A stretch of DNA of 32,354 nt from an uncultured Collinsella sp. (GTDB taxonomy: Bacteria > Actinomycetota > Coriobacteriia > Coriobacteriales > Coriobacteriaceae), in the NCBI GenBank assembly GCA_905208975.1, contig CAJLRE010000015.1:1-32354 (forward strand). Reading direction: 5' to 3'. Positions 14,408 through 22,699 of the stretch are shown piece after piece; positions within the stretch are counted from its first letter, which is position 1; each line of letters opens with the position of its first letter. Below the pieces are notes generated by a model. The model was not told the DNA's origin and made no database searches. It worked only from the letters and a program-made list of their open reading frames with translations. The position numbers and the translations under genes are program-made.

Positions 14408-14448
14408 TAAAAAGCCCGGTCGGCAGCCGCAAAAGCTACCGACCGGGC
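14408..14448 (-). terminator. Terminator of the OPT transporter gene
   Basis: On the minus strand a perfect 10-bp stem GCCCGGTCGG (complement arms at 14414-14423 and 14439-14448) is followed by a run of T. It faces the terminator of the convergent gene. Confidence 0.88.
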
Positions 14449-14489
14449 AAGTCGTAGGCAATATGGTTGCCGTCGAGCAGCTGCTCAGC

Positions 14490-16193
14490 TTAGCCCAGCA
14501 GGCTTAAGCCCACGGAGACAAACGCCAGGATAACGCCGACGATGGACTCGCCGCCGAGCAGGCCGCTGGCGACAACCAGGCCCTGTTCCTGGAAGGCGGC
14601 GTCCTTGGCAGCCCTCTCCTCGTCAGAAAGACCAGCGGTGGCGTCGCGGTGGGCGGACCACTTGTCGTAGGCGAGCTTGACGCAGGAGCCCAGGAATGCC
14701 GTGAGTGACATGTAGAACGGCAGGTACACGCCCAGGCCGATCATCATGGCCGGAATGCCGAGCCAGTACATGACGATGCCGGCGATAAAGCCACCTGCGA
14801 ACCACGGCACGCTCGGGATGCCCGAGACCATGGTGGCGACGACGCTTGCCTGCGCGGCAACAAAGCTTTTGTCGGGGCCAAAGGCGTCCGGACCATAGGC
14901 GGTGACGAGCGCGACCATGACGGCTGCGGCGACCAGGGCGCCCACGATGCCGCCGATGGCTTGGCCGATCCACTGCGCACGCGGGTTGGTGCCCAGCACG
15001 GCGCCGGCCTTAAAGTCGTTCATGACGTCGCCCGCAAGGCCGCATGCCACGGCCACGATGCCGGCGATAAAGAACAGCTTGACCTGGGCGATCTGTGCGA
15101 AGGCAGCCACGATGAGCATGACGATGAGGCCGAAGATCTCCATGGGGTCGATGCCCGTCTGGCCGCAGCTCTGCGCGCTCATGATGGTGGTGACAAAGGT
15201 GAACAGCGTGACGATGACGGCCGGGACGGGGCCAAGGTCGAGCGCGATGGCGACGATCACGGCGATGGCGGCGGCGCCCAGGCCGATGATGCCGGCGTCG
15301 AGCTTAAGGGAGCCCGAGATGAGCGACTGCTCGTCGGTGTCGGTGGAGCTGTCGGCGGCAAGACCGCGGACGATACCGGCGACCTGCGGCAGGATGTCCT
15401 TGAGGACGACGGCGACGCCAAAGCCCATCATGAGGCCCATGCCCAGGGACTTGACGATGCCCTGCGCAGTCACAACGTCGAACAGACCGGCAGCGGTGCC
15501 GCCCACGATGATGCCAAAGTTGCCCAGCAGGGCGCCGGCAAACCAGAAGGCGACCGGGGCGAAGCCCACGAGGAAGCCGACGGAGAGCAGCATGGGCGAG
15601 TTGTAGATGCCAAAGGTCACGCCGGGGATGTTGAGCGTGCACAGCATGCTGGGCACAATGCCCAGAGCGTCGCGCAGCACGCTATAGATGCCGGCGATGG
15701 CCATGGAACCAAAGAGCTGCTTGCCGGTCTTGCCGCCAGCCTCGGTCGCGCGCAAGGTCTGAGCTGCGGCGTTGCCGGTGGGGAACTCAAGCGCGGCGTC
15801 CACGATAAAGTGACGGTGGATGAGCGCGGTGGCCAGCAGACCCAGGATAGTGCCGGCGAGTGCCACGATAAACATGTCGAGCCAGCTAATCTGGTCGGCA
15901 TAGCCCAGCATCCAGGCGCCTGGGATGGTAAACGCCAGACCGCCGGCGACCATGGCGCCTGCGGACATGATGGTGTGGGTGACGTTTGCCTCGTTGAGGT
16001 TGGCGTTGCCCATGAGTTTGAGGAAGAACAGCGAGATGACGGCAGCAAAGACGATCGGCCAGGGGAGTGCGCCCATCTTGAGGGCGGTGTAGGCCGAGCT
16101 TGCCGTGATGATCACGCAGCCAAGGACGCCGATGACGACGCCGCGCAGCGTGAGTTGCCCGCGCATCGAAGCGCGGTTCGAGGGATTGCTCAT
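14490..16193 (-). CDS. OPT family oligopeptide transporter
   Basis: 567 residues with about 14 hydrophobic segments. The N-terminus (LTLRGVVIGVLGCVIITASS, then AYTALKMGALPWPI) and the segment LNEANVTHTIMSAGAMVAGG are typical of bacterial OPT (oligopeptide/YSL) transporters, as is EFPTGNAAAQTLRATEAGGK. These proteins take up small peptides, or in some lineages metal chelates, across the cytoplasmic membrane using the proton gradient. An acidic cytoplasmic stretch (DSSTDTDEQSLISG) interrupts the helices midway. AAGGAG lies 7 bases upstream of the ATG. The 5' leader can fold into a long GC hairpin (16218-16256), which could affect expression. It stands alone between its own terminator and the divergent coaX gene. 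Confidence 0.9.
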   Translation of the reverse strand: MSNPSNRASMRGQLTLRGVVIGVLGCVIITASSAYTALKMGALPWPIVFAAVISLFFLKLMGNANLNEANVTHTIMSAGAMVAGGLAFTIPGAWMLGYADQISWLDMFIVALAGTILGLLATALIHRHFIVDAALEFPTGNAAAQTLRATEAGGKTGKQLFGSMAIAGIYSVLRDALGIVPSMLCTLNIPGVTFGIYNSPMLLSVGFLVGFAPVAFWFAGALLGNFGIIVGGTAAGLFDVVTAQGIVKSLGMGLMMGFGVAVVLKDILPQVAGIVRGLAADSSTDTDEQSLISGSLKLDAGIIGLGAAAIAVIVAIALDLGPVPAVIVTLFTFVTTIMSAQSCGQTGIDPMEIFGLIVMLIVAAFAQIAQVKLFFIAGIVAVACGLAGDVMNDFKAGAVLGTNPRAQWIGQAIGGIVGALVAAAVMVALVTAYGPDAFGPDKSFVAAQASVVATMVSGIPSVPWFAGGFIAGIVMYWLGIPAMMIGLGVYLPFYMSLTAFLGSCVKLAYDKWSAHRDATAGLSDEERAAKDAAFQEQGLVVASGLLGGESIVGVILAFVSVGLSLLG

Positions 16194-16217
16194 ATAGAAC
16201 TCCTTTGCGTATATCCG

Positions 16218-16256
16218 CTTCCCCCGGGAGCGCCGCTACGGATACGGCGCGGGAAG
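16218..16256 (-). promoter_or_regulatory. GC-rich leader hairpin upstream of the OPT gene
   Basis: CTTCCC (16218-16223) and GCGCCG (16230-16235) pair with CGGCGC (16245-16250) and GGGAAG (16251-16256), leaving a six-base bulge on one side. It lies 25 bases before the OPT start codon on the minus strand and could be an attenuator or an mRNA-stability element. Confidence 0.4.
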
Positions 16257-16352
16257 TCGGGTTACCAAGGGCCGCCGCGTGAGCTCGCAAACGACCGCGC
16301 ACCAGTATAGCCGCAAGCTAGTCATTTTGGGATGACTGGTTTAGGTAGGCGA

Positions 16353-16358
16353 TATACT
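16353..16358 (+). promoter_or_regulatory. Candidate -10 of coaX
   Basis: TATACT lies 28 bases before the coaX start; no good -35 is visible 17 bases upstream. A short hairpin AGTCAT-N6-ATGACT (16319-16336) precedes it. Confidence 0.35.
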
Positions 16359-16385
16359 GCTGGACAGACGAAAGGAGTGCCGACG

Positions 16386-17237
16386 ATGCTTAATGGGTGC
16401 GCATATATATTGACGGTCGACGTGGGCAACACGTTCATTCGCTTTGGCCTGTTTGCCGAGGATTCGGCCGCGGCACAGGAATGCCCGCTTGCGACGTGCG
16501 AGATCACGACGCCGTCGAGCATCACAGCCGACGAGGCGCGCATGAGGCTCACGCAGGTCATGGGCGCGCTGTCAGCCGATGCGGGCATGCCGGGTGAGCT
16601 CGTTCCCGCAGCCGCAGTGCTGAGCTGCGTAGTGCCGGCGCTCGAGCGCCCGTGGAAGGCGGCGCTTTCCCGCACCTGCACGGGACGCGTGCTCACCGTG
16701 GGGCCGGGCCTCAAGACCGGCATGCCCGTACACTACGACGATCCGGCCGAGATCGGCCCCGACCGCATCGCCGACGCCGTGGCGGCCCGTGCCGTCTACG
16801 GCTCTCCGTGCATCGTGATCGACCTGGGCACTACGACCAATATTGAGGTCATCGATGCGCGCGGTACCTTTGTCGGCGGCGTCATCGCGCCGGGTCTGGC
16901 GCTCGGCGCCCGCTCGCTCTCGGCTGCTGCGGCACGCCTGCCGCAGGTCGAGCCCTCGGCACCCACGCATGTAATCGGCCGTAACACGCGCGAGGCGATG
17001 CGCTCGGGCGTGGTTCTGGGCGAGGTGGCCCGCATCGACGGCATGCTCGACATGGTGCTCGCCGAGATGCGCGCGACCAAGGCCGCGGGGGAGGGCGACG
17101 TGCCCATCGTCATTACCGGCGACGACGCTGAGGCACTCGCGGCGTTGGTCGGCCACAGCCTGACGGTCGACGACGCGCTGACGCTGCGGGGTCTCGCCGA
17201 GCTCTACCGCATCAACCAAAAGCCCCGCCGCGTGTAA
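16386..17237 (+). CDS. coaX: Type III pantothenate kinase
   Basis: 283 residues, the usual size. CoaX phosphorylates pantothenate, the first step of coenzyme A synthesis, and belongs to the ASKHA fold. The phosphate-1 motif is TVDVGNTFIRFG (D12), the central motif is GPDRIADAVAA, and the phosphate-2 motif is DLGTTTNIEVI followed by GGVIAPGLALGARSL, all diagnostic of type III enzymes. The start at 16386 follows AAAGGAG by 9 bases; an upstream in-frame ATG would add 18 residues unlike the family. The coaX, dCMP deaminase, nfu and lgt genes all lie in one direction, but separate promoters are likely, since a good extended -10 stands before the deaminase gene. Confidence 0.93.
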   Translation: MLNGCAYILTVDVGNTFIRFGLFAEDSAAAQECPLATCEITTPSSITADEARMRLTQVMGALSADAGMPGELVPAAAVLSCVVPALERPWKAALSRTCTGRVLTVGPGLKTGMPVHYDDPAEIGPDRIADAVAARAVYGSPCIVIDLGTTTNIEVIDARGTFVGGVIAPGLALGARSLSAAAARLPQVEPSAPTHVIGRNTREAMRSGVVLGEVARIDGMLDMVLAEMRATKAAGEGDVPIVITGDDAEALAALVGHSLTVDDALTLRGLAELYRINQKPRRV

Positions 17238-17279
17238 AAAGTGAGGGCGCCGGTGGGACAAACGTCTCCACCTTTCACC

Positions 17280-17288
17280 TGCTACAAT
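17280..17288 (+). promoter_or_regulatory. Extended -10 promoter of the dCMP deaminase gene
   Basis: TGCTACAAT is an extended -10 (TGN plus TACAAT, 17283-17288). The -35 region is weak (GGGACA-like at 17255-17260, about 22 bases away), as is usual for extended -10 promoters. The mRNA leader would be about 28 bases. Confidence 0.55.
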
Positions 17289-17322
17289 GGGTCAAATTAT
17301 TGCGATTACGGAGGTGTCTGCC

Positions 17323-17847
17323 ATGTCGGACGATCTTCATCAAACTTCGTCAGGCAAGCGCCTGGACGTTATTAGCTGGGACGAGTTCTTTATGAGCGTG
17401 GCCATCGCCGCGCAGCGTCGCAGCAAGGACCCCAACACGCAGGTGGGTGCGTGCATCGCCAGCACCAACCACCGCATCCTTTCGGTGGGCTACAACGGTA
17501 CGCCCTCGGCGCTCAACGACGACTTTTTCCCGTGGGGCACGAGCGACGACCCGTTGCAGGACAAGCACAACTACGTGGTGCATGCCGAGGCAAACGCCGT
17601 GCTCAACTACCGTGGCTCGCTCAAAGATCTTGAGGGTTCCACGGTCTACGTCACGCTGTTCCCGTGCCACGACTGCGCCAAGATTTTGGCGCAGGTGGGC
17701 GTGGGCGAGGTTGTCTACCTGGACAACAAGTACGCCGACACCGATGACGGACGCATCAGCCGCCGCATCCTCGACTCCTGCGGCATTAGCTACCGCCAGG
17801 TTATCGTCGATGTTCACATCGGCACCGAGGGGCAGGCTCAGCAGTAG
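17323..17847 (+). CDS. dCMP/cytidine deaminase family protein (ComEB-like)
   Basis: 174 residues. The zinc-binding deaminase signature is complete: H87-A-E89 within VVHAEANAVLNY and C115 with C118 in PCHDC. The N-terminal block RRSKDPNTQVGACIAS and the phrase ILSVGYNGTP are those of deoxycytidylate deaminases, which convert dCMP to dUMP for thymidylate synthesis; the DPNTQVG block fits dCMP rather than free cytidine as substrate. In competent Gram-positives the orthologue is named ComEB, though it has no proven role in uptake. The start at 17323 has CGGAGGTG upstream; the alternative at 17287 lies within the promoter. The C-terminus is short and polar. Confidence 0.92.
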   Translation: MSDDLHQTSSGKRLDVISWDEFFMSVAIAAQRRSKDPNTQVGACIASTNHRILSVGYNGTPSALNDDFFPWGTSDDPLQDKHNYVVHAEANAVLNYRGSLKDLEGSTVYVTLFPCHDCAKILAQVGVGEVVYLDNKYADTDDGRISRRILDSCGISYRQVIVDVHIGTEGQAQQ

Positions 17848-17981
17848 CGCGTGGCAACGCCAGCTGGCAACAAAAGGCAGCCAAAAGAGCCCCGTCCCAA
17901 ATTGACTACTCGTGAAAGTCGCGTCTGCGCGCATGGACGGCTCGTGAGCGGGTACACGGCTGTAGTAACATAGCTTCTGTC

Positions 17982-17997
17982 CGCGGGCGCGCCCGCG
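17982..17997. repeat. Perfect 16-bp palindrome before nfu
   Basis: CGCGGGCGCGCCCGCG is fully self-complementary and lies 10 bases before the ribosome site of the Nfu gene. It may be an operator or a chance GC palindrome. Confidence 0.45.
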
Positions 17998-18019
17998 TAA
18001 TTGTGAGAAAGGAGCCCCT

Positions 18020-18298
18020 GTGGCTGTTAACGAAGAGCTGCTTAAGAAGGTTCTTGAAGAGATTCGCCCCAACCTGCAGGCCGACGGCGGCGATATGGAG
18101 TATGTGGGCGTTGACGACGAGGGCGTCGTCAAACTGGAGCTGCAGGGCGCTTGCGCCGGCTGCCCCATGAGCTCGCTGACCCTGTCCATGGGTATTGAGC
18201 GCATCCTGAAGGAGCATGTGCCCGGCGTTACACGAGTTGAGCAGGTCAATGCCTCCGGCGAGGCCGAGGACCTGTACGACGAGTACGCGCCGTTCTAA
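18020..18298 (+). CDS. Nfu-type Fe-S cluster scaffold/carrier (NifU C-terminal domain)
   Basis: 92 residues, a stand-alone NifU C-terminal domain. LEEIRPNLQADGGDMEYVGV is the family signature, and the CxxC cluster ligands are C45 and C48 in GACAGCPMSS. Two such proteins bind one 4Fe-4S cluster and pass it to target enzymes. The GTG start at 18020 follows AAAGGAG by 5 bases. Upstream there is a 172-base gap from the deaminase with a perfect GC palindrome, so it probably has its own promoter. The abundance of predicted Fe-S clusters in the 3492-8273 product makes such a carrier useful but does not link them directly. Confidence 0.92.
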   Translation: MAVNEELLKKVLEEIRPNLQADGGDMEYVGVDDEGVVKLELQGACAGCPMSSLTLSMGIERILKEHVPGVTRVEQVNASGEAEDLYDEYAPF

Positions 18299-18341
18299 GC
18301 TGCGAAAGCTGCGGACGGCATACTCCGCATAGACGTTACGC

Positions 18342-18384
18342 CCAAATATGCGGCTGCGAGCGCAAGGCCCGCGGCCGCATTTGG
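18342..18384. terminator. Possible hairpin terminator between nfu and lgt
   Basis: CCAAAT-AT-GCGGCTGCG pairs with CGCGGCCGCATTTGG with a two-base bulge. No T-run follows, so it could be a terminator or a leader structure of lgt. Confidence 0.4.
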
Positions 18385-18408
18385 TATGTAGGGAGTAGGA
18401 GGGTCGAC

Positions 18409-19230
18409 ATGCTCAACGACTTCTACCATATGCTTAATCCCGTCGCGATTTCGGCGGGGCCCATCACGATTTACTGGTATGGTCTGGCCTATGTGGTCGG
18501 CGCCCTGCTCACGGCGGTCGTCATGTACCGCACGCAGCGTCGCTGGGGCTTTAACATCACGATTGACGACCTGACGAGTGTCGTGGTCGGCGTGGTCTTT
18601 GGCCTCATTATCGGTGCGCGCCTGTTCTACGTCGTCTTTTACGGTGATGGCTACTACTGGGCGCACCCGCTCGAGATCTTTGCCACCAACGAGGGCGGCA
18701 TGAGCTTCCATGGCGGTTTGGTGGGCGGTATTATCGGCGGCATCATCGTGTGCCGCATGTATAAGCTCGACGCATGGACTTTGGCAGACCTTGCCGTCAT
18801 CGGCGCGCCGCTGGCCTTGTGCCTGGGCCGTTGTGCCAACTTTGTCAACGGTGAGCTGTGGGGCAAGCCGACCGATCTGCCCTGGGGCGTGGTCTTCGGT
18901 GGCACCGCGGGCGATATGCCGCGTCACCCCTCCCAGCTCTACGAGGCATTTCTTGAGGGCATTGTGCTCTTTTGCATTCTGCAGGTGCTCAGCCGCAAAA
19001 AGCCGCTGCTGCCCCAGGGCACGTTTATGGGCGTGTTTGTGATGGGTTACGGCATCGTCCGCTTCCTCGTCGAGTTCGTGCGCGTGCCCGACGCCCAGCT
19101 TGGCTATCTGCTGGGCGGCGTCATCACGATGGGTCAGCTGCTGAGCCTTCCGCTCGTTATTGCGGGCCTGGCGCTCATCATCTTCGCCCGACACCGCAAT
19201 CGCCCCCAGCGCATCTACCTCGACGCCTAA
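18409..19230 (+). CDS. lgt: Prolipoprotein diacylglyceryl transferase
   Basis: 273 residues with seven membrane segments. Lgt transfers diacylglycerol from phosphatidylglycerol to the lipobox cysteine of prolipoproteins, the first step of lipoprotein maturation at the cytoplasmic membrane. Diagnostic motifs are all present: ISAGPITIYWYGLAYVVG at the N-terminus, GGMSFHGGLVGG, the Lgt signature GRCANFVNGELWGKPT, and HPSQLYEAFLEG. The ATG at 18409 follows GGGAGTAGGAGG by a short spacer. After the stop lies the dispersed hairpin R4 and then R5, before the next gene. Confidence 0.96.
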   Translation: MLNDFYHMLNPVAISAGPITIYWYGLAYVVGALLTAVVMYRTQRRWGFNITIDDLTSVVVGVVFGLIIGARLFYVVFYGDGYYWAHPLEIFATNEGGMSFHGGLVGGIIGGIIVCRMYKLDAWTLADLAVIGAPLALCLGRCANFVNGELWGKPTDLPWGVVFGGTAGDMPRHPSQLYEAFLEGIVLFCILQVLSRKKPLLPQGTFMGVFVMGYGIVRFLVEFVRVPDAQLGYLLGGVITMGQLLSLPLVIAGLALIIFARHRNRPQRIYLDA

Positions 19231-19265
19231 CCGCCACAAAGGGGGCAGGCACCTTTGTGGTGGTT
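19229..19265. repeat. Dispersed hairpin R4
   Basis: AACCGCCACAAAGG (19229-19242) pairs with CCTTTGTGGTGGTT (19252-19265) with a single G-T pair; the loop is GGGCAGGCA. It overlaps the last base pair of the lgt stop codon and is probably also a terminator. Confidence 0.75.
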
Positions 19266-19306
19266 TGCTGGGCAATGATGACAGAACCGTAACGTTTCCC
19301 CAGATA

Positions 19307-19345
19307 AAACCTGCCAAAATAAACCTGTCCCTTTTTGGCAGGTTT
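19307..19345. repeat. Dispersed hairpin R5
   Basis: AAACCTGCCAA and TTGGCAGGTTT form a perfect 11-bp stem. The loop carries the complementary core AACCTGTCCC. The surrounding 45 bases (19301-19345) are nearly identical, in reverse, to R7 at 24183-24219. It ends 20 bases before the start codon of the next gene. Confidence 0.8.
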
Positions 19346-19364
19346 CTAGAAAGGCTTTCGGACT

Positions 19365-21548
19365 GTGAAGGATTCCGATCTCTCCACAACGGCTGCGCGC
19401 GACGCTGCCCGCATCGTCTGGTTTAAGCGCTACCCCGCCAAGCAGACGCTCATCGCATTTCTGCTCGCGCTGTTGGCGACCACGGCGTTTTCCATCGATC
19501 CCGCCCCGGTGTCGAGCAACGCAGTCTTGGCGATTGACCCCAAAGCCTCGGGCATGCTGTACGTGTGCTACGAGGTGCTCCTCTCGTTTGCCGGCCATAC
19601 CGACGCGGTCATGCTGCTTGCGCTTGCCTGCCTGCTCACGCTGCCGTTTCGCTACGTATTCTTTGGCCGTGGCGACACCTGGCGCCCGTCGATCATTCTG
19701 CCGTCGCTGTTTTTCGCCATCTGCATGGTGTTCGGCCGCAGCTACGACCTCACCGACTCGGCCGAGATTGTTCTTGGCGACAAGGCCCGCATCATCTGTG
19801 CCTGGATTGGCGGCGCGGGCTGGATGCTCTTGGCGATCGTTGCCTTCTACCTGGCTTTTGAGTGTCTAGATTGGCTGAGCTCTCGGCGCATTCCGTTTTC
19901 CGAAGCGCACTTTGGCCGCGTATGGCGTGTGGCTCACGCCGTGCTCTCGGCCCATCCCTTTGCCGGGCCCTTCCTGGTGCTTATGATCGCCTGGGCGCCC
20001 ACGCTCATCGCTTCGCTGCCCGGCCTTTTTATGGGAGATACGGGTGCGCAGATTCGCCAGTGGTTCAACTATCCCAACGGCACGAGCGACTACCTGCGCC
20101 TACTCAACCCCAATGTCCTGCTCAACGGGCATCACCCGGTCGTGCACACGGCTATCATCGGCTCGTGCGTGCAGCTGGGGCTTTCGCTGTTCAACAGCGC
20201 TAACGCGGGCCTCATCATCTATACCTGCGCTCAATTTGTCATCACGGCTGCCTGCATGGCCTATTCCATTTCGTCGCTGCGCAAACTGGGCGTGAGCCTG
20301 CCGGTTCGCGGTGCGATCCTGCTGTTCTTTGCGTTTATGCCGATGTTCTCTAACTACGCGGCCCTGCTCACCAAAGACGTGCTCTTTGCCGACGCGTTTT
20401 TGGTGCTGCTGGTACAGACCGTCAAGCTCGTGGCATGTGGCTTGCCCCGTCGTGATGCCAATGTCGAGCGGGCGGGCGAGAAAGCCCCCGTGCTCTTTGC
20501 GCGCCACGACTGGCTGTTGCTTGCGCTGGCTGCCATGGGTTCCACGTTTTTGCGCAATGGCGGCCTGGTCTTTCCGTTGGCGGCCTGCGTGATTGCGGCG
20601 GCGTTTTGCGCATGGGATGTACATGTCGCTCGTCGTGCGGCTAAGCAGACGGGCACCGCGGTCTCATGCGCCACGCCGCGCTTCCGCTGGGTTGGCGTCC
20701 TCGCGGTGCTTGCACTCTGCCTTGCCTCTAATATGTACTTCACCAAGGTCTTTATGCCGGCGCATGACATCACGCCTGGTTCCAAGCGCGAAATCCTCTC
20801 GATTCCGTTCCAGCAGACGGCTCGTTTCGTCCAAAAGCACGACGGCCTCAACTCGGGCGTCAACCCCACGGTTAAGGAGGACGGCACCATCGTGGAGGCT
20901 CCCTGCGACGGCTTGGTGACCGACGAAGAGCGCGTCGTGATCGATCGCGTGCTCAAGTACGACAATCTGGGCCGCCGTTACAACCCCGACAAGTCCGACG
21001 CCGTCAAAAATTGCTTTAACGAGTACGCCTCGCAGGAGGACATCAAGGCCTATTTTGAGGTGTGGGCCCAGATGTTCAAAAAGGATCCCGAGTGCTATAT
21101 CTCGGCCCTCATCAATAACTACTACGGTTACTTTTATCCGAGTGCCCGCGATGCGTGGGTCTACAGCACGTCGCGCAGTGCCGAGATTATGGCGAAGCCC
21201 GATAACCTCAAGTACTTTGACTTCCATCCGGTCGATAGCAAGGTCGTGCACTGGTGCGACCACCTGATCAACCTGTATCGCGTGGCAGTACAGCGCATCC
21301 CGTTTATCTCGCTCACCATGAGCTCGGCTACCTACGTGTGGATTATGATCGCCGTGGTGGTCTACCTGTTGCGCCGCCATTCGTGGCGCGGGCTGGCCAT
21401 TTGGGTGCCGCTGCTGGGCGTGCTCGCCGTGTGCCTAATCGGTCCCTGCAACGGCTCGACCTACATGCGCTACCTGTATCCGGTCATCGCCTGCATGCCC
21501 TTTGCCATCGGCGCCACCATCACCCGCAGCGACCTCCTCTGGTCCTAA
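19365..21548 (+). CDS. Polytopic membrane protein, DUF6020-like, possible GT-C glycosyltransferase
   Basis: 727 residues. About twelve hydrophobic helices surround a large non-membrane region between residues 470 and 630. The segment MGDTGAQIRQWFN, followed by LLNPNVLLNGHHPVVHTAII, places an Asp and a His-His-Pro motif in the first outer loop after the third or fourth helix, as in GT-C fold enzymes that use lipid-linked sugars. I recall similar gut-actinobacterial proteins named DUF6020. The role inferred is transfer of a sugar to a cell-surface polymer or protein; the donor is unknown. The GTG start follows AGAAAGG by 10 bases; no other start is near. The neighbouring genes give no further clue. 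Confidence 0.7.
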   Translation: MKDSDLSTTAARDAARIVWFKRYPAKQTLIAFLLALLATTAFSIDPAPVSSNAVLAIDPKASGMLYVCYEVLLSFAGHTDAVMLLALACLLTLPFRYVFFGRGDTWRPSIILPSLFFAICMVFGRSYDLTDSAEIVLGDKARIICAWIGGAGWMLLAIVAFYLAFECLDWLSSRRIPFSEAHFGRVWRVAHAVLSAHPFAGPFLVLMIAWAPTLIASLPGLFMGDTGAQIRQWFNYPNGTSDYLRLLNPNVLLNGHHPVVHTAIIGSCVQLGLSLFNSANAGLIIYTCAQFVITAACMAYSISSLRKLGVSLPVRGAILLFFAFMPMFSNYAALLTKDVLFADAFLVLLVQTVKLVACGLPRRDANVERAGEKAPVLFARHDWLLLALAAMGSTFLRNGGLVFPLAACVIAAAFCAWDVHVARRAAKQTGTAVSCATPRFRWVGVLAVLALCLASNMYFTKVFMPAHDITPGSKREILSIPFQQTARFVQKHDGLNSGVNPTVKEDGTIVEAPCDGLVTDEERVVIDRVLKYDNLGRRYNPDKSDAVKNCFNEYASQEDIKAYFEVWAQMFKKDPECYISALINNYYGYFYPSARDAWVYSTSRSAEIMAKPDNLKYFDFHPVDSKVVHWCDHLINLYRVAVQRIPFISLTMSSATYVWIMIAVVVYLLRRHSWRGLAIWVPLLGVLAVCLIGPCNGSTYMRYLYPVIACMPFAIGATITRSDLLWS

Positions 21549-21549
21549 T

Positions 21550-21582
21550 TTGGTGCAAAGGGGACAGGTTACTTTGCACCAA
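21550..21582. repeat. Dispersed hairpin R6
   Basis: TTGGTGCAAAG and CTTTGCACCAA form an 11-bp perfect stem around GGGACAGGTTA. A second small stem CCCCTT-N5-AAGGGG follows at 21584-21600. It directly follows the stop codon of the membrane-protein gene. Confidence 0.8.
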
Positions 21583-21602
21583 CCCCTTGCACCAAGGGGC
21601 TG

Positions 21603-21665
21603 TATCATCACGACGCCTTCATTTTGGGGTTTATCTCGCAGGCCAGTAGGTATATCATAACGACG
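21603..21665 (+). promoter_or_regulatory. Direct repeats upstream of the YebC gene
   Basis: TATCATCACGACG (21603-21615) and TATCATAACGACG (21653-21665) are 50 bases apart with one difference. A possible -10 TATATT lies just after the second copy, so the repeats could be activator or repressor sites. Confidence 0.4.
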
Positions 21666-21726
21666 TTTGTTTATATTGCCCGAGCATCTGCGCTGGGCTT
21701 TAGGTCGAAACCGATAGGAGACACGT

Positions 21727-22533
21727 ATGTCCGGACACTCTAAGTGGGCCACAACCAAGCATCGTAAGGGCGCGCAGGACGCCAAGCGTTCCGCCCTCTT
21801 CTCCAAGCTGAGCCGCAACATCACCGTTGCTGCCCGTCTCGGCGGCGACCCGCTGCCCGAGAACAATGCCAGCCTCGCTGCTGCCGTTGCCAAGGCCAAG
21901 GCTCAGTCCATGCCTAAGGACAAGATCAAGTCCGCTATCGACAAGGCTTTTGGTTCGGGTGCCGATGCCGCCGTCTACGAGAACATCGTGTACGAGGGCT
22001 ATGGTCCCGCCGGTGTCGCCGTCTACGTTGACTGCCTGACCGATAACCGCAACCGCACTGCCGCCGATGTCCGTTCCGCCTTCTCCCACGCTGGTGGCAA
22101 CCTGGGCACCTCCGGCTCCGTCGCCTTCCAGTTTGAGCGCAAGGGCCAGATCGTCGTCGCCAAGGAGATCCTGGACGAGAACGCCAAGAAGGAGACCATG
22201 ATCGCCAACGGTGCTGCCGGTGACGAGGATGAGTTCATGATGGCAATCGCCGAGGCTGGTGGCGAGGACTACGAGGACGCCGGCGAGGAGTGGATCGTCT
22301 GGACCGCTGCTAACGACGTCATGGCTGTCTCCAAGGCACTCGAGGAGCAGGGCGTCCAGGTCAAGGGTTCCGAGACCACCATGGTTCCGACCACCCCGAC
22401 CGAGGTCTCCGGTACCGACGCCAAGAAGGTTCAGCGCCTCATCGACCGTCTCGAGGAGCTCGACGACGTCCAGGATGTTTACAGCACCATGGATATGACC
22501 GACGAGGTCATCGCTGCCCTCGAGGAGGAGTAG
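21727..22533 (+). CDS. YebC/PmpR family regulator (TACO1 homologue)
   Basis: 268 residues. The N-terminus MSGHSKWATTKHRKGAQDAK is the family hallmark, followed by FSKLSRNITVAARLGGDP and the block YEGYGPAGVAVYVDCLTDNRNRT. Members are cytoplasmic; some repress quorum-sensing or virulence genes, and recent work on the family ties them to translation of problematic sequences, so a general YebC name is safer than a DNA-binding one. The protein is slightly longer than usual because of an acidic C-terminal end. GGAGACACGT precedes the ATG. A terminator follows at 22603-22644, and the upstream region holds a pair of direct repeats. Confidence 0.93.
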   Translation: MSGHSKWATTKHRKGAQDAKRSALFSKLSRNITVAARLGGDPLPENNASLAAAVAKAKAQSMPKDKIKSAIDKAFGSGADAAVYENIVYEGYGPAGVAVYVDCLTDNRNRTAADVRSAFSHAGGNLGTSGSVAFQFERKGQIVVAKEILDENAKKETMIANGAAGDEDEFMMAIAEAGGEDYEDAGEEWIVWTAANDVMAVSKALEEQGVQVKGSETTMVPTTPTEVSGTDAKKVQRLIDRLEELDDVQDVYSTMDMTDEVIAALEEE

Positions 22534-22602
22534 CACCCGCGCGGGTTAAGCCGCGCATATCTGGGCATAATGAAGCGAGCATGCAAGCCTCGTGGAATAG
22601 AT

Positions 22603-22644
22603 GAGCCGGATCCGCGTGCGTAGAGCACCGGACCCGGCTCTTTT
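22603..22644 (+). terminator. Terminator of the YebC gene
   Basis: GAGCCGGATCCG (22603-22614) pairs with CGGACCCGGCTC (22629-22640) with one mismatch, and TTTT follows. The same T-run starts a perfect TATAAT (22644-22649), which may be the -10 of the amaP operon, though no -35 is visible. Confidence 0.8.
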
Positions 22645-22699
22645 ATAATGATGCGAATCGTTTTGCATTCTGTGGACCGAGACCCGAAAGGAGCGCCGC

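Noticed and set aside
14961..16310. A 449-residue plus-strand frame opposite the OPT gene
   Set aside because: Asp/His/Gly-rich antisense shadow, no family motif.
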